Below are positions 31,050 through 42,004 of a stretch of 64,000 bases of DNA, piece by piece. The stretch is from Rana temporaria (lineage: Eukaryota; Chordata; Amphibia; Anura; Ranidae), in assembly GCF_905171775.1 (NCBI RefSeq), contig NC_053489.1, positions 395,455,983 through 395,519,982 on the forward strand, in the 5' to 3' direction. The notes under the pieces were generated by a model that did not search any database, was not told the DNA's origin, and saw only the letters and a list, made by a program, of their open reading frames with translations. Numbering within the stretch: the stretch's first letter is position 1; every line of letters starts with the position of its first letter. The position numbers and the translations under genes were made by a program.

Positions 31050-33277
31050 AGTGAAATAATAAATGTGAAATATTCCTTTAAATTTCATACAGGGGGGAGG
31101 GGGTTTACACGCATGTTTCCCGTCCTTAGAACTGTCCCTGTACAAGATGTCATTTCTGAAGTGAAAAAAAAAGTAATTTTAAAGTACTCATGGCTATAAA
31201 GAATACAGTCATTGCTCATTAAAACTAAAAACAAAAAAAAATGTATTGGGGTCCCCCCAAATTAAATTACCAGGCCCTTCAGGTCTGGAATGGATATTAA
31301 GGGGAACCCCGCCGTAAAAACAAAAAAAAATGGCGTGGGGTCCCCCCAAATACCCATACCAGTTCCTTCAGGTCTGGTGTGGATTTTAAGGGGAACTCCA
31401 CCCCAAATTTTAAAAAAAATGGCGTGGAGTCCCCCTAAAAATCCACACTAGACCCTTATTAGCACGTTAACCTGGCCGGCCGCAGAAAAGAGGGGGGGAC
31501 AGAGTGCGGCCCCCCCTCTTCTGAACCGCACCAGGCCACGTGCCCTCAACATGGGGAGGATGTCCCCATGTTGATGGGGACAAGGGCCTCATCCCCACAA
31601 CCCTTGCCCGGTGGTTGTGGGGGTCTGCGGGCGGGGGGCTTATCAGAATCTGGAAGACCCCTTTAACAAAGGGGACCCCCAGATCCTGGCCCCCCCTATG
31701 TGAAATGGTAATGGGGTACATTGTACCTCTACCATTTCACCCCCAAAAAAAGTGACAAAAGTGTTAAAAATGACAGTAGCCGGTTTTTGACAAATCTTTT
31801 AATAAAATCTTCTTTCCGCGGTTTTTCTTCTTCTTTCATTCGGGTTTCTTCCTCTGCTTCTTTTTTGGGTCTTCTCATCTCATCTTGCCCGACGTCTTCT
31901 CCCATGTTCTTCTCTGTCCGTCGACCTTCTCGTCCACATCTTCTTGATATTCTGGGTGCTGAGCTTGAAATTGAAGAGCCCGCCGTGTTCACGCTCCTGG
32001 GACCCGCCCCCCTCTGACGCCACAGGTTAACTCATATGAAAGTCCGCGTGTGGCATATGTGCATCAGAGGGGGGCGGGGTCACAGAGCGTCACACGGCGG
32101 GAACTTCAATTGGAATCTCGTCCGCATAGTTTACTTGTGGCGTCAGAGGGGGGCGGGTCCCAGGAGCGGTCCCAGGAGCGGCTAATTCAATTTCAAGCGC
32201 TGCGTCCGGGGGAGAAAAAGAGGTGGACGAGAAGGCTGGCGGACCGAGAAGAAGACAGGAGAAGACACCGGGCAAGATGCGGACGAGAAGGCTGAAGGAC
32301 GGAGAAGACAGGAGAAGACACCGGGCAAGATGTGGACGAGAAGGCTGAAGGACGGACGGAGAAGACAGGAGAAGACACCAAGCAAGATGTGGACGAGAAG
32401 GTTGAAGGACGGACGGAGAAGATAGAAGAAAACGTCGGGCAAGATGTGGACGAGAAGACCCAAGAAAGAAGCAGAGGAAGAAACCCGAATGAAAGAAGAA
32501 AAGAAGATTTTATTAAAAGATTTGTCAAAAACTGGCTACTGTCATTTTTAACACTTTGACATTTTTTTGGGGGTGAAATGGTAGAGGTACTATGTACCCC
32601 ATTACCATTTCAAATAGGGGGGGGCCAGGATCTGGGGGTCCCCTTTCTTCCAGATTCTGATAAGCCCCCCGCCCGCAGACCCCCACAACCACCGGGCAAG
32701 GGTTGTGGGGATGAGGCCCTTGGGACATCCTCCCCATGTTGAGGCCATGTTGAGGGCATGTGGCCTGGTGCGGTTCAGGAGAGAGGGGGGGCCGCACTCG
32801 GTCCCCCCTCTTTTCTGCGGCCTGCCAGGTTAACATGCTCGGATAAGGGTCTGGTGTGGATTTTTAGGGGGACTCCACGCCATTTTTTTTATAAATTTGG
32901 GGTGGAGTTCCCCTTAAAATCCACACCAGACCTGAAGGGCCTGGTATGGATATTTGCGGGGAACCCACGCCATTTTTTTTTTTTTTACGGCGGGGTTCCC
33001 CTTAATATCCATTCCAGACCTGAAGGGCCTGGTAATTTAATTTGGGGGAACCCCTACACATTTTTTGTTTTTGTTTTATGAATGAATCATCTCTGAATTG
33101 TCAGAGCCGACAATTCATTATAGCCGCGTGTGAATTTTAAATGACTTTTTTCCTTCAGAATGTCATTTTGTGCACGGACAGTTCTAAGTGTGGGAAAAAT
33201 GTGCTATTTCACATGCTGACATTACACCCCCCCTAGGTACGAAATTTAAAGGAATATTTCACTTTTATTGTTTCACT
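31050..33277. mobile_element. Foldback element 2, 2228 bp, TTAA duplication
   Basis: TTAA lies at 31046-31049 and 33278-33281. The ends agtgaaataataaatg and ..ttattgtttcact are complementary, and the arms match throughout: ggaatatttcac pair, tgtccccatgttg block, ccatttcaccccc / gggggtgaaatgg, gtagccggtttttgacaaatct / agatttgtcaaaaactggctac. The centre is near 32040 (ctctgacgccaca / atgtgcatcagagg). It shares arm sequence with foldback 1 and with decayed arms at 39118 and 60890. TTAA with an AGTG start resembles Kolobok/T2-type MITEs of frogs (inference). No coding. Confidence 0.86.
32215..32490. repeat. ~53-60-bp tandem array in the right arm of foldback 2
   Basis: Five imperfect copies with landmarks gtggacgagaaggctgaaggac, ggagaagacaggagaagac and accgggcaagat. 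The left arm holds a single counterpart at about 31888-31945, so the array grew in one arm only, as in foldback 1. The Glu/Lys-rich frame and its Ser/Pro/Val-rich antisense frames are array artefacts. Confidence 0.87.
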
Positions 33278-33281
33278 TTAA

Positions 33282-33574
33282 GCATTATTAAATTCACTGC
33301 TCCCGAAAAAACGTCCGTTTTAAAAAATAAAAAAAGCATTGATACATGTCCCCTGGGGCAGGACTGAGGTCCCCAAACACTTTTTAGGACAAAACTTGCA
33401 GATTAGCCTTTAAAATGAACACTTTTGATTTCTCCCATAGACTTCTACAGGGAGTTTGGCGCGGCTTTACATATTACTTGCAACGCGCCGGCTGCTATGC
33501 TGGTTCATGCGCCTAATTAAGGCTTCACCCGGCGCACTAATTAAGGCATGAACCAGCGCAGTGCAATGACAATA
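33282..33574. other. Right subterminal region of the 10.5-kb insertion
   Basis: Non-coding, and probably part of the original ggggctgatttac element. It contains ccatagacttctacagggagtttggcgcgg and a short inverted pair, atgctggttcatgcgcc..ggcatgaaccagcgc (33498-33560). Confidence 0.5.
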
Positions 33575-33590
33575 GTAAATCAGCCCCATA

Positions 33591-34002
33591 GCGTTTTGCT
33601 TTTAGGCCAAAAAGTTCCATTTTGGTCTCATCTGACCAGAGCACCTTCTTCCTTCTTCCGCATGTTTGCTGTGTCCCCCACATGGCTTCTCTCTATCTGC
33701 AAATGGGACTTCTTATGGCTTTCTTTCAACAATGGCTTTCTTCTTGCCACTATTCCATAAAGGCCAGATTTGTGGAGTGCACGACTAATAATTGTCCTGT
33801 GGACAGATTCTCCCACCTGAGCTGTGGATCTCTGCAGCTCCTCCAGAGCTACCATGGGCCTCTTGTCTGCTTCTCTGATTAATGCTCTCCTTGCCCGACC
33901 TGTCAGTTTATGTAGACAGCCATGACTTGGTAGGTTTGCAGTTGTGCCATACTCTTTCCATTTTTGGTTGATGGATTGAACAGAGCTCTGTGATTTGTTC
34001 AA
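33591..34002 (-). pseudogene. Tc1 transposase, N-terminal part (DNA-binding)
   Basis: Minus-strand frame from 34002: SVQSINQKWKEYG and TANLPSHGCLHKLTGRARRALIREADK, the paired HTH/AT-hook-like GRPRK-position region of Tc1 transposases (here decayed to CLHKL), then VHRTIISRALHKSGLYGIVARRKPLLKESHKKSHLQ, the second HTH and the entry to the catalytic domain. A duplicated ttccttcttccgcatg stretch and a stop near 33628 break it. The gene resumes at 23116 across the insertion. Confidence 0.9.
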
Positions 34003-34286
34003 AGCTTGGGGTATTTTTTTATAACCTAACCCTGCTTTAAATTGGTTACACTAGATTTTAGTTAGGGTTGTCAAAGAAAAGGGGTCTGAATACAAATGCA
34101 TATGACACTTTTCAGATATTAAAATTTTGAAAACCATTTATAATGTTTCTTCCACTTCACAATTATGTGCCACTTTGTGTTCGTCTATCACATAAAATCC
34201 CAATAAAATACATTTATGTTTTTGGTTTTAACGTGACAAAATGTGGAAAATTTAAAGGGGTATGAATATTTTTTCAAGGCAATGTA

Positions 34287-34528
34287 CAGCTATTAGAAAA
34301 GTTGTATGGAAGGGAAGTGGTGCTTGGAATCACATGCACTGAAAGCTGTAGCACATTTTCCCCTGCTGTGAAAATGCATAGCACTATGCAATTTTCCTGC
34401 AGCTGCGATTTAAAATAGGTGCAGTGACCTTTCCCCTAGATTTCCAGCAGGTACAACAACCCATTCAAATGAATGGGCTGCTGTGCCCACACAAATGAGG
34501 TTGTGGGAGACCATAATACTGTTAAGCT
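34287..34528. other. No gene recognised
   Basis: Short unique-looking interval between the Tc1 end and the Penelope-like module. Nothing recognised. Confidence 0.4.
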
Positions 34529-34540
34529 AGCCTAATAAAT

Positions 34541-35507
34541 ATGGAACAAAAGGGAGTCGCGCTTCTAAGATTGTGAAAAGACATACATTAAGTGTCTATA
34601 AAAATAAATGACACCCTTTAAATAAATTAAAGTGATAACATAAATGTTCATGGCACTATTAATATGACATAATTAACACCAGTGCAGAAAAAATGTAAAG
34701 AAAAATAAAATATGAAAAAATATGATAAAAAGCAAAAAGATTTAGATAGTCCCAAAAAATATTGATGAAAACAGCAGTAGATCCCAAGGTGCAAAAAGAA
34801 ATCCACAGGCGTAGTGATCAGTAAAGACAGGAGACCTCCACCCACGGGTAACACTGACTCTTACCGCAGGTCAGATTAAAATCAGCATAACATAGATATC
34901 CAATTTCCACTGCAGGGCTAGATTCAATCCTTTCCTCTCCCAATGAAGTATCAATGATGTATATCCCCACTCAGTAATGGCCCAATATGGAGTTCCAAAG
35001 CATATAAAGAAAACCAAAGGGGAGCACAATAGCGTAATACTGTATGTAGGTATTTATTATAAAGACAACAGATTGTGTACTTACATCAATCTCTTTAAAA
35101 TGTACGTGTATCGAGCATAAAAACACAGCCGGCCGGACTGTGGAAAAGCGTGCGTCCCGAACTTCCGGGTCCTCACACGTGCAAACGTGGTGATGTCAGA
35201 GCGACTCCTCCCGACGTTTCGTCTCAACAAAGACGTGTTCACGGGGTAAAGAATGTTGTTTATCATATTTTTTCATATTTTATTTTTCTTTACATTTTTT
35301 CTGCACTGGTGTTAATTATGTCATATTAATAGTGCCATGAACATTTATGTTATCACTTTAATTTATTTAAAGGGTGTCATTTATTTTTATAGACACTTAA
35401 TTTCACAATCTTAGAAGCGCGACTCCCTTTTGTTCCATATTTGTTTGATGTTGTATGACGCAGCTAGTTTGGTTAGGTATTGGGGTATGCGCAATAACTT
35501 TTTCTTT
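34541..35507 (-). mobile_element. Penelope-like module with 12-bp target duplication and inverted arms
   Basis: The 12-mer agcctaataaat occurs at 34529-34540 and 35508-35519, bracketing the module. Inside, 34541-34731 and 35263-35440 are inverted copies differing essentially by one 9-10-base indel (aagacatac present only on the left). On the minus strand the order is arm, hammerhead-like core (35243-35213), spacer, inverted arm. No ORF is present. Arms next to a GAAAC core and a target duplication of this length fit a 5'-truncated, internally inverted Penelope-like insertion (pLTR pieces). Family assignment is inferred. Confidence 0.75.
35213..35243 (-). ncRNA. Hammerhead-ribozyme-like core (degenerate)
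   Basis: Minus strand: GTGAACAC, then stem GTCT / loop TTGTTG / AGAC, then GAAAC, then GTC. Compared with the minimal type I hammerhead (CUGANGA - stem II - GAAA - short stem III - NUH), 5 of 7 bases of the first box match, stem II is perfect over four pairs, GAAA is intact and GUC is in the cleavage-site position after a two-pair stem III. The two changes in the first box probably abolish activity in this copy. Hammerheads of this minimal form are known from Penelope-like elements. Confidence 0.5.
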
Positions 35508-35519
35508 AGCCTAATAAAT

Positions 35520-36114
35520 GCCCCCAACCCCAAATAACCAAAAAAAAAGGCGACATCAGCAACACGGCAATAGATCCAGCTGCCTAAAAAGGGAATGTTG
35601 GGTCTTAGAAAATTACAGCAAATGCAGGTTGGCTTACACTCCACTCTCCCTAGCCTTATAAACTGCAATTCACTGCACAATATAAGTAGCATATATAGCA
35701 CTGGCTTCAGTACTGTAGTAAAACAATCAAAACCCAGTGCCTAATAATACAGAAAAAAATTCCCTCCTATACTGCAGCCTAACAAGCTACATACAGGATG
35801 TCTTGCCACTATACAAACTTTGTGGCTATTGATAGTACAACACGCTAATGTTGTTTTTCATTTAAAAAAGTGCCTTGAATGTCTCTATTTGCTGTCTATT
35901 CAAGTGCTCATGTACTGTCCTGATGCTAGCTAACCAAACACATACTTTAGGTCTACAGTATATTTGAAATACAATATTTTGGGAATTATTAGGGAATACA
36001 GGGTGGGAAGGGGTTTGGGGAAGATGGGGTTATGGGTGTGAAGCTGTATTGTGCACTTTGACATTTTATTAAATTTTTAAGACAAGGCTGACTAAGACAA
36101 AGCTGATCTCCAGG

Positions 36115-36154
<40 letters not shown>

Positions 36155-36590
36155 ACTAGCCACAGAAGATATAAATCCACTTTGTGTGCACTAAATACCT
36201 TTACAAACCTGTGCTCAGAACCCTGTAGCTTGTACATGCATATTATTTAATGTGAATTGTGTTTTTATGTATTTTACTGTTTTGTATTATCCCTGTCAAG
36301 TTGTTGTTGCTGCCTGCCATAGAGGTGTCCCCGCTGTAGAGGTTCATAACATGAAAAGTGGTGGAAAACCCAAAAATTTAAGAGCTCTTAACAGATCAGG
36401 AGAGGGGGGAATCTTCCAATGAAGATGCTTGTTCTACAGTGGATGACAACTGTCTAAAAAGTAAATACCTCTGACCCTCATTTTATGCTGCATCTTGGGA
36501 CAGTGGAGAAAATTCCCCAAAAAATTATGTTTTTCTACTTTTCTACCTTACCCAAACCCAAATCCAAAAAAAGGTTTGGATGTTCCCTCT
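35520..36590. other. No gene recognised; contains a (TA)n microsatellite
   Basis: AT-rich DNA. (TA)n runs from about 36118 to 36151. The minus-strand open frame at 35989-36237 is partly a reading of the TA repeat. No domain or repeat family recognised. Confidence 0.45.
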
Positions 36591-36598
36591 GCAATTAA

Positions 36599-37121
36599 AA
36601 TGTTACTAAACCCAGGACCTTGCATTCACTATATCTGGTCTCCCACAGTACACAGAAATGCAATTATTTAAGTAAATATAAAATGCCAAATACCTTTTCT
36701 TGTCAGTCATATATAGCAGTCTTGTGACTTCTATCAGTGTTTAGCCGAGCACTGGTTAAAGCTTGTAGGAGGAGTTTTCATTCTCCCCTGATTGTCCTTT
36801 GAGGCTGCAGGACCCCTGACCCTCTGTCTGGACAGTGCTGATTGTCCCTGTGCTAATCACATTCACCCTTTCAAGAAAAAGAACTAAACAAAAAAAAACC
36901 TCTCTAGCAATACACACTGAACTGAGCATGTGCAGAGTGCCCCCAAGGCTCTGTTCTACCAAGAGATGGATTGGGGTCTGTGGAAGAAGGGGAGTAAAAT
37001 AGAAGACAGGATCAAACAGCCTTTTACACAATGCAAAGGATTAACCCCTTAGGTTCCACGGTGACTATTACAAGCATATTTTACTGCATATTGATTTTAC
37101 TGTTGTGGGTTTAGTAACACT
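36599..37121. mobile_element. 523-bp TTAA element (AATGTTACTAAACCC ends)
   Basis: TTAA at 36595-36598 and 37122-37125. The left end aatgttactaaaccca pairs with ..tgggtttagtaacact on the right. The interior is non-palindromic apart from short pieces. TTAA with a RRTGTTACTAAACCC end matches the frog Kolobok/T2-like MITE pattern (established group; assignment by eye). Non-coding. Confidence 0.85.
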
Positions 37122-37125
37122 TTAA

Positions 37126-37960
37126 TTCTCATTTGAATTTCATTATGCACATTCATTTTCCAAAAAAGCAGCAAAAAATATCTGAATGGAAGCAGTACTA
37201 GAAAACACACACACACACACACACAACTCAAATAATGCTGGCTGGTGTACTGATCCCCAATAATCCTGTTTTAAATGAAAGGGTGAAAATGTACATTCTA
37301 ATATTTTAATTAAATTAAGTTAATAGAATTTTAAGATATTTAGCATGAAGGAGGAAACTAGACATCACAGTTACATTCTATTTTGTTAGACTACAAGAGA
37401 TAATTACATATTTTATTAATTGATAAAAAGAGTTGACATCTTCTGCAGGGTTTGCACAGTACACAGAGCCATTCACATCAGTTCCTGCCCTTAGATTAAC
37501 CTCATGCCCCTCTAATAATAATGATACTTTGCACGCTTTAGGAACAACTCAAGGAGAAGCCAATTTTCACACAGGTATGCTGTAATGTTTAAATATAACA
37601 GTTGAGTATAACATAGGAATATTGCATGGTCACCATTTGGAGTCATTCATTAAAATAATTTTACCAAACACAGACATTTCTACTGTTCAGTCAAAATGTA
37701 TGGTTTTTATCACTCCCTTAGCTTGCAAAACAGTGAAAAGCTATACACGTATTTGTACAAATGTATTTTTTATTTTTTTTAACATGTTTTCTACATTAAA
37801 GGACATTATATTGAATATTCTGAATATTTCAAACTATTGTTTCACATTGAAAAACACTACCATTTGCAATGACACATTCAGGTATATTTTGAGATGTATA
37901 CAATTGGTTAAAAATAAGGATAACAGTTGTTCTTACATAGAGTACATGCACATACATAAA
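37126..37960. other. No gene recognised; short (CA)n
   Basis: AT-rich DNA with (AC)n at about 37206-37226. The 127-codon open frame at 37622-38005 has Ile/Asn/Lys-rich composition expected from AT bias and no recognised domain. Confidence 0.45.
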
Positions 37961-38700
37961 ATCTATAAACCAAAGAAAAGAAACCAAAATAGTCAGAAAT
38001 TATAGTATGTGTTAGAAAACCAATAAATACCCCCACACTTACCCAAATGATTGCAATTACATGTGGTGCAGCCTGGAATTGAGGTGTGTTCAATCACCAA
38101 TGAAAATGAAAAAAACTAAAAAAAAAAGCAGCGCAACCACAACCATATCGAATTACATAAATAAATCAACTAAAAGGTGAAAAATAAAAACATTCTACAA
38201 ATAAGATATGAAAAATGTAAACATACAGTACACACTAATGCAAATTACAACACAAATACTCCATAAAAATATGTGAAGTAATTAAATGAGAAAAAAGGTG
38301 AATACAATATCACAGTAGTGTCCTTTGTGCATATATTCTCAAAGTGAAATATGCAGAATCAATCTTGCATAAATACAGTGCTCCAAGACCTTTCAATTAA
38401 ATCGTGCATGAAGAGAGTGCTCCGAACAATATCTAGCACCACAGTGTACCACCACCTCACACTCTGGCCTCTTACCTCATGATTAGACATACACAATGGT
38501 AAGGTCCAATGACGCTTGTCCCAATACTGGGTATAAATCCACAAGTATCTTCAGACTCTCTAGTGTGATATATGGTAACTCCCATTACCCCAAATCCATG
38601 GAAAAAAATGGGGAGACCATCATGGTGCAGTATCTAGGTTTTCATAATTTATTAAAAAGGGTTACAATTCTCACAAATGTGGTGCACTAGTGACATTTAG
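37960..38700. mobile_element. Possible non-coding Penelope/SINE-like fragment
   Basis: A-rich DNA with aaaagcagcgcaacc, ggtgaatacaatatcacagtagtg, cagtgctccaagacc..agagtgctccgaac and catgattagacatacacaatggtaaggtcc. The style (A-rich, gctgcgc-like start, short direct motifs) resembles the upstream part of the module at 57240-57614, which has acaagctgcgcaaatatc and a comparable order. No ends or duplications located, so this is tentative. Confidence 0.3.
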
Positions 38701-38759
38701 TGCACCAGATGATTTGCATACAGCAAGAATAATAAAATATGTTTTGTTTTGTCACGTAA

Positions 38760-39660
38760 CCGTAACTAAACAAAGTGCAGGAGGTTACCTGAATGACATT
38801 TCCAAATCCCAGCTGCTAAAGTAAACAAAGAAGCAGGGTCACCATGTGACATCACTGTCCAAATACGGACATGACCATATTTTGTCAACAATATCACTGG
38901 ATGACCCAAACCCTTTGTTTACTTTAGCGGCGGGGACCTGGAGATGTCATTCAGATGATCCCTATCCCTTGTTTAGTTTAGTGGCAGGGATCATCTGAAT
39001 GACAGCAACAGAATCAAGCATGTCTGGGCATTTTTGACGTGGACTTGCATCACTGGGCGACACAATTGATGATGAATGTACATAGTGGGCCTTTTTTTTA
39101 AATAAAGAACTTTTTTTGTGAATGAGTATGGGGAACTATGTACCCATTACTCATTCACATGGGAGAAGGGGGGGTGGTATCTGGGGGCCTCCTTATTTTT
39201 AACAGGGGCTTCCAGATGTCCAAAAGCCCCCTGCCTGCAGAGCCCCATAACCCCACTTTGCAAGGGTTGTAGGGAAGAGGCCATTGTCCTTATCATCATG
39301 GGGACAATGTGCTTTGCCAGGGAATCTCCCTTGGCAAGTTACCATACCCATGTGGACTGGTATGGTTTGGGGAGAGGGGGGGGCAAAAGCTTATCCTCTC
39401 ACTTTCCTGGCCATCTTGGCTGCATAGTCAGGTAAGGTTCTGGTATAGATTTTTAGGTGTGTTTTTGATTTTTATGTTTTTTTTGCCTAAGGTTCCTCAC
39501 AAATCAATACTGAACTTGAAGTGTCTGGTGGGGTATTTGAGGGGACTCCATGCTGTTTTTTATTGGGTTCCCCTTAAAATCTATACCAGACCTGAAGTGC
39601 CTGGTTTGAATTTTAGGGGGGAACCTAATGCTGTTTATTTTTTATTTTTAACACTATCCC
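38760..39660. mobile_element. Decayed foldback element related to foldbacks 1 and 2
   Basis: The 39118-39660 part repeats the arm landmarks in order: gtgaatgagtatggggaactatgtaccc, tctgggggcctcctta, ccccataacccc, ggggacaatgtgc, then the cctggtttgaattttaggggggaacc series. Upstream, 38890-39005 has short inverted pairs around gtttactttagcggcgggga and gtttagtttagtggcaggga with gtcattcagatgatccc / gggatcatctgaatgac. One arm is preserved; the second is not evident. No coding. Confidence 0.65.
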
Positions 39661-39904
39661 CGCTGTTTGATCACATTCATTTATCAGTCAGGAATCTTCA
39701 GCCCTCCCCCGCCAGAACACCACGGTCAGTGGTCTCAGCCATTGACTAAGGGGGCTAATCAAGAGCCAGTCGTCCACTAGTTTTCTACCATACACGTCAA
39801 ACAGAAGTTGGCGATCATTCACACGGGCCAAACGTCGGCCGTTTTTCATTGAAACGCCCGATGTTTCCTGACATTCAACCTGTGCATACAAGGCTTTAGG
39901 ATTG

Positions 39905-40440
39905 AATGTTATGGCGTTTCGTGTTTTACTCGCGATGAATATGCAAATGAGGAGATACGCCGATTCAGAAACGAACGCCCGCCCGTCGCTTTTTTTTTTA
40001 TGTCGTTTGCGTTCGGCTTTTTCCGGCGGATAGTTACCCCTGCTATATGAGGGGTAGCTAATGTCTGCTATAAAGGGGTATGGCCGTCGTTCCCGCGCCG
40101 AGTTTCAAATTTTTACGTCATTTGCGTAAGTCGGTCGGGAATACGGATGGCCGGAATTTACGTTGTCGCCGAAAACAATGACGTCCTAGCGACGTCATTT
40201 GGAGCATGCGCACTGGGAAATATCGCCGGCGGCGCATGCGCAGTTAAATCGGCGCGGGAACGCGCCTGATTTGAATTGTACACTCCCCCTAGCCGCGGAA
40301 TTTGAATTCCGCCGGGGGAGTTACGATCCGCCGGCGCAAGTTTGGAGGTAAGTGCTTTGTGAATACTGCACTAGCCTCGCAAAAGTGCGCCGGCGGATCG
40401 TAAATCACATAGATCCGCTAATCTATGTGAATCTAGCCCT
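39905..40440. mobile_element. TIR element of the GGGCYAGATTCACA family, left end lost
   Basis: The right end reads ..taatctatgtgaatctagccct (to 40440), with the subterminal hairpin tcacatagat..atctatgtga. Interior blocks (gcgcatgcgcagt, aatgacgtcctagcgacgtcattt, ggaatttgaattccgcc) parallel those of 4820-5514. The left terminus is not identifiable, though cgccgattcagaaacgaacg at 39958-39978 could mark a truncated edge. Non-coding. Confidence 0.7.
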
Positions 40441-40525
40441 ATGACTCTTGAATAAATCAAAAGCCCATCTCTGGCCAAGCTTAACCCCCATCCAAATGTT
40501 CCCTCCCACTCTTTCACATATTTTT

Positions 40526-40530
<5 letters not shown>

Positions 40531-40608
<78 letters not shown>
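40531..40608. repeat. (TA)n microsatellite
   Basis: Uninterrupted alternating TA of close to 75 bases, preceded by a T run. Open frames here on both strands are Ile/Tyr alternations. Confidence 0.97.
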
Positions 40609-40613
<5 letters not shown>

Positions 40614-40904
40614 TTATTTTGCTAATTTAAGTTTACAGTCTGTCCTTCAACAGTATCCCTTTTGGATATGTTCCTATACCTGTTGGCCACCCAAGCAGCA
40701 ATGTGGACCCCCAAAGCACTCTCCTCCTGTGCAGGAAAGAATATAGAAGATTCAGGACCAGGCAGGTCATGTGACCTGCGCAGCTAAATTAGAGGTGTCA
40801 TCCATACTAGCACATCAGGTGTCATCTTTGATTTGCCAGAAAAACAAAGTAAGCTGAATTGTTGGAATTTTTCTCTAGCCCCAGTATGTCCTAAATAAAA
40901 AAAA

Positions 40905-42004
40905 ACAGTATTTATCAGTATATAACACGCACAGGCGTATAACACGCATCCTAATTATAAGATGGAAGTTTCAGTAAAAAAACTTCCAAGATCCCCTGCA
41001 CAGCACACGGACCCCCTGCACAGCACACAGGAACCCTGCACACCCCTTTCTCTGCACAGTACACAGCCCCCTTTTCCTGCACAGTACACAGCACCCTTTC
41101 ATTATAAAGCCCCCTTCCGCATCCTCTGGACACCCAGGAGACCACCAGTCTCCTGGAACAGCATTGCCAGCATACTCTAAAGTATAGAAAATATCACTGT
41201 CAGCCCCTTCTACACACCTCCTGTGTCACTCTCATTGCAAATCAAAGCTTCCATATACCTCAATTAGCGCTATTACTCATGGACACGGTCATGTGCCTCT
41301 CCTCTGCTTTTTCATTGATGGTCTCCTCCTCCAATCAAAAGCTACACTCAAGGAGGAGGTGGAGTGGGAGGAGGAGAATGAGAACGAGCGTCCTTACTTG
41401 AGGTATTAGAGCACAGGTGTAAAACACAAAGGCCCTCCAGGCCATTTCATGTGCCCCTCGCACCTCCCCTGCAGCTGCAGGAGAGCTCCAACCCTCCTCT
41501 GGTCCTCCTCCAGACCCTTACTTTCTGCTTTCAAGCAATGCATCCATCTTCTTCCCAGCAGCAGCATATATAAAGGGGGGTGCACTGTGATGTAAGGGAG
41601 AGTGAGGGACTGAACTTCTGATGGTGGGGTGGCTCTTGACATCTAATGTAAGGGGAGGAGATGCACTGGACATCTAATCTTACAGATACAACTGGCCCTT
41701 TTGAAGACAATCATAATGCTGGTGCGGCCACAATGAAATTGAGTTTGACACCCCTGGATTAGAGGCTTCTATTAATATTGAGAGGGACACAGGAGGAGCG
41801 TTTTATGAGAAAGGGCTGATAGTAATGTTTTCTACAGTTATTAAAGTATGGCATCGCTGTCCCAGGGCCAGGAAAGGTTGGTCGGCCTGACACCCTCTCA
41901 GTGGGTGGAACCCGATGGGGACCATCCAATCCCCGCCTCCCTGTTGGTAAAAAAAAACAGATATTGGCATATAACAAGTGCATGTTATACGCTGATAAAT
42001 ACGG
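40905..42004. mobile_element. ~1.1-kb TA-family element (CAGTATTTATCAGTATATAAC ends) with nested hAT
   Basis: The left end cagtatttatcagtatataacacgcac carries the direct motif gcgtataacacgcat, and the right end reads ..gcatgttatacgctgataaatacgg followed by TA. The left flank is A-rich and its TA is not preserved. The interior holds a short CTGCACAGYACACAG array (40990-41095) and a hAT-type element at 41413-41757. Family shared with 18461, 42491 and 60105. Confidence 0.78.
41413..41757. mobile_element. 345-bp hAT-type non-autonomous element
   Basis: The left end acaggtgtaaaacac..ggccctccaggcc and right end ..gcggccacaatgaaattgagtttgacacccctgg match the CAGGGGTGTCAAACTC-type TIR common in vertebrate hAT elements. 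Flanking 8-mers attagagc (41405-41412) and attagagg (41758-41765) agree at 7 of 8 positions. Nested inside the TA element. No transposase. Confidence 0.82.

Larger units (their letters stand above)
23120..33587. mobile_element. 10,468-bp composite insertion with 13-bp TIRs and ATA duplication
   Basis: Ends: ggggctgatttac at 23120-23132 and gtaaatcagcccc at 33575-33587. ATA occurs immediately outside on both sides (23117-23119, 33588-33590). Outside the duplications the Tc1 sequence is continuous, so both edges are exact. The subterminal sequences (23133-23590 and 33282-33574) are not related to each other. The interior is a pile of later insertions: foldback 1, a TTAA element, inverted repeats with a LINE and SINE inside, and foldback 2. 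The original core element may have been under 1 kb. TIR and three-base duplication fit a PIF/Harbinger-like element. No transposase found. Confidence 0.85.
22797..34286 (-). mobile_element. Tc1/mariner transposon split by a 10.5-kb insertion
   Basis: Two halves of one minus-strand Tc1 element lie at 22797-23119 (3' part) and 33591-34286 (5' part). The 5' end is sharp: tacattgccttgaaaaaatattcatacccc read from 34286, with terminal TA. The 3' terminus beyond 22797 is missing. The halves are continuous in sense across the insertion: removing 23120-33587 and one ATA rejoins the cacata|gcgttttgc stretch. As the container, this is the oldest layer of the 22.8-34.3 kb nest. Confidence 0.9.

Noticed and set aside
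33548..33882. Plus-strand open frames over the Tc1 half
   Set aside because: Antisense shadows of the minus-strand transposase remnant.
36110..36155. Z-DNA or promoter element at the (TA)n
   Set aside because: A plain dinucleotide repeat with no neighbouring gene; no evidence for regulation.
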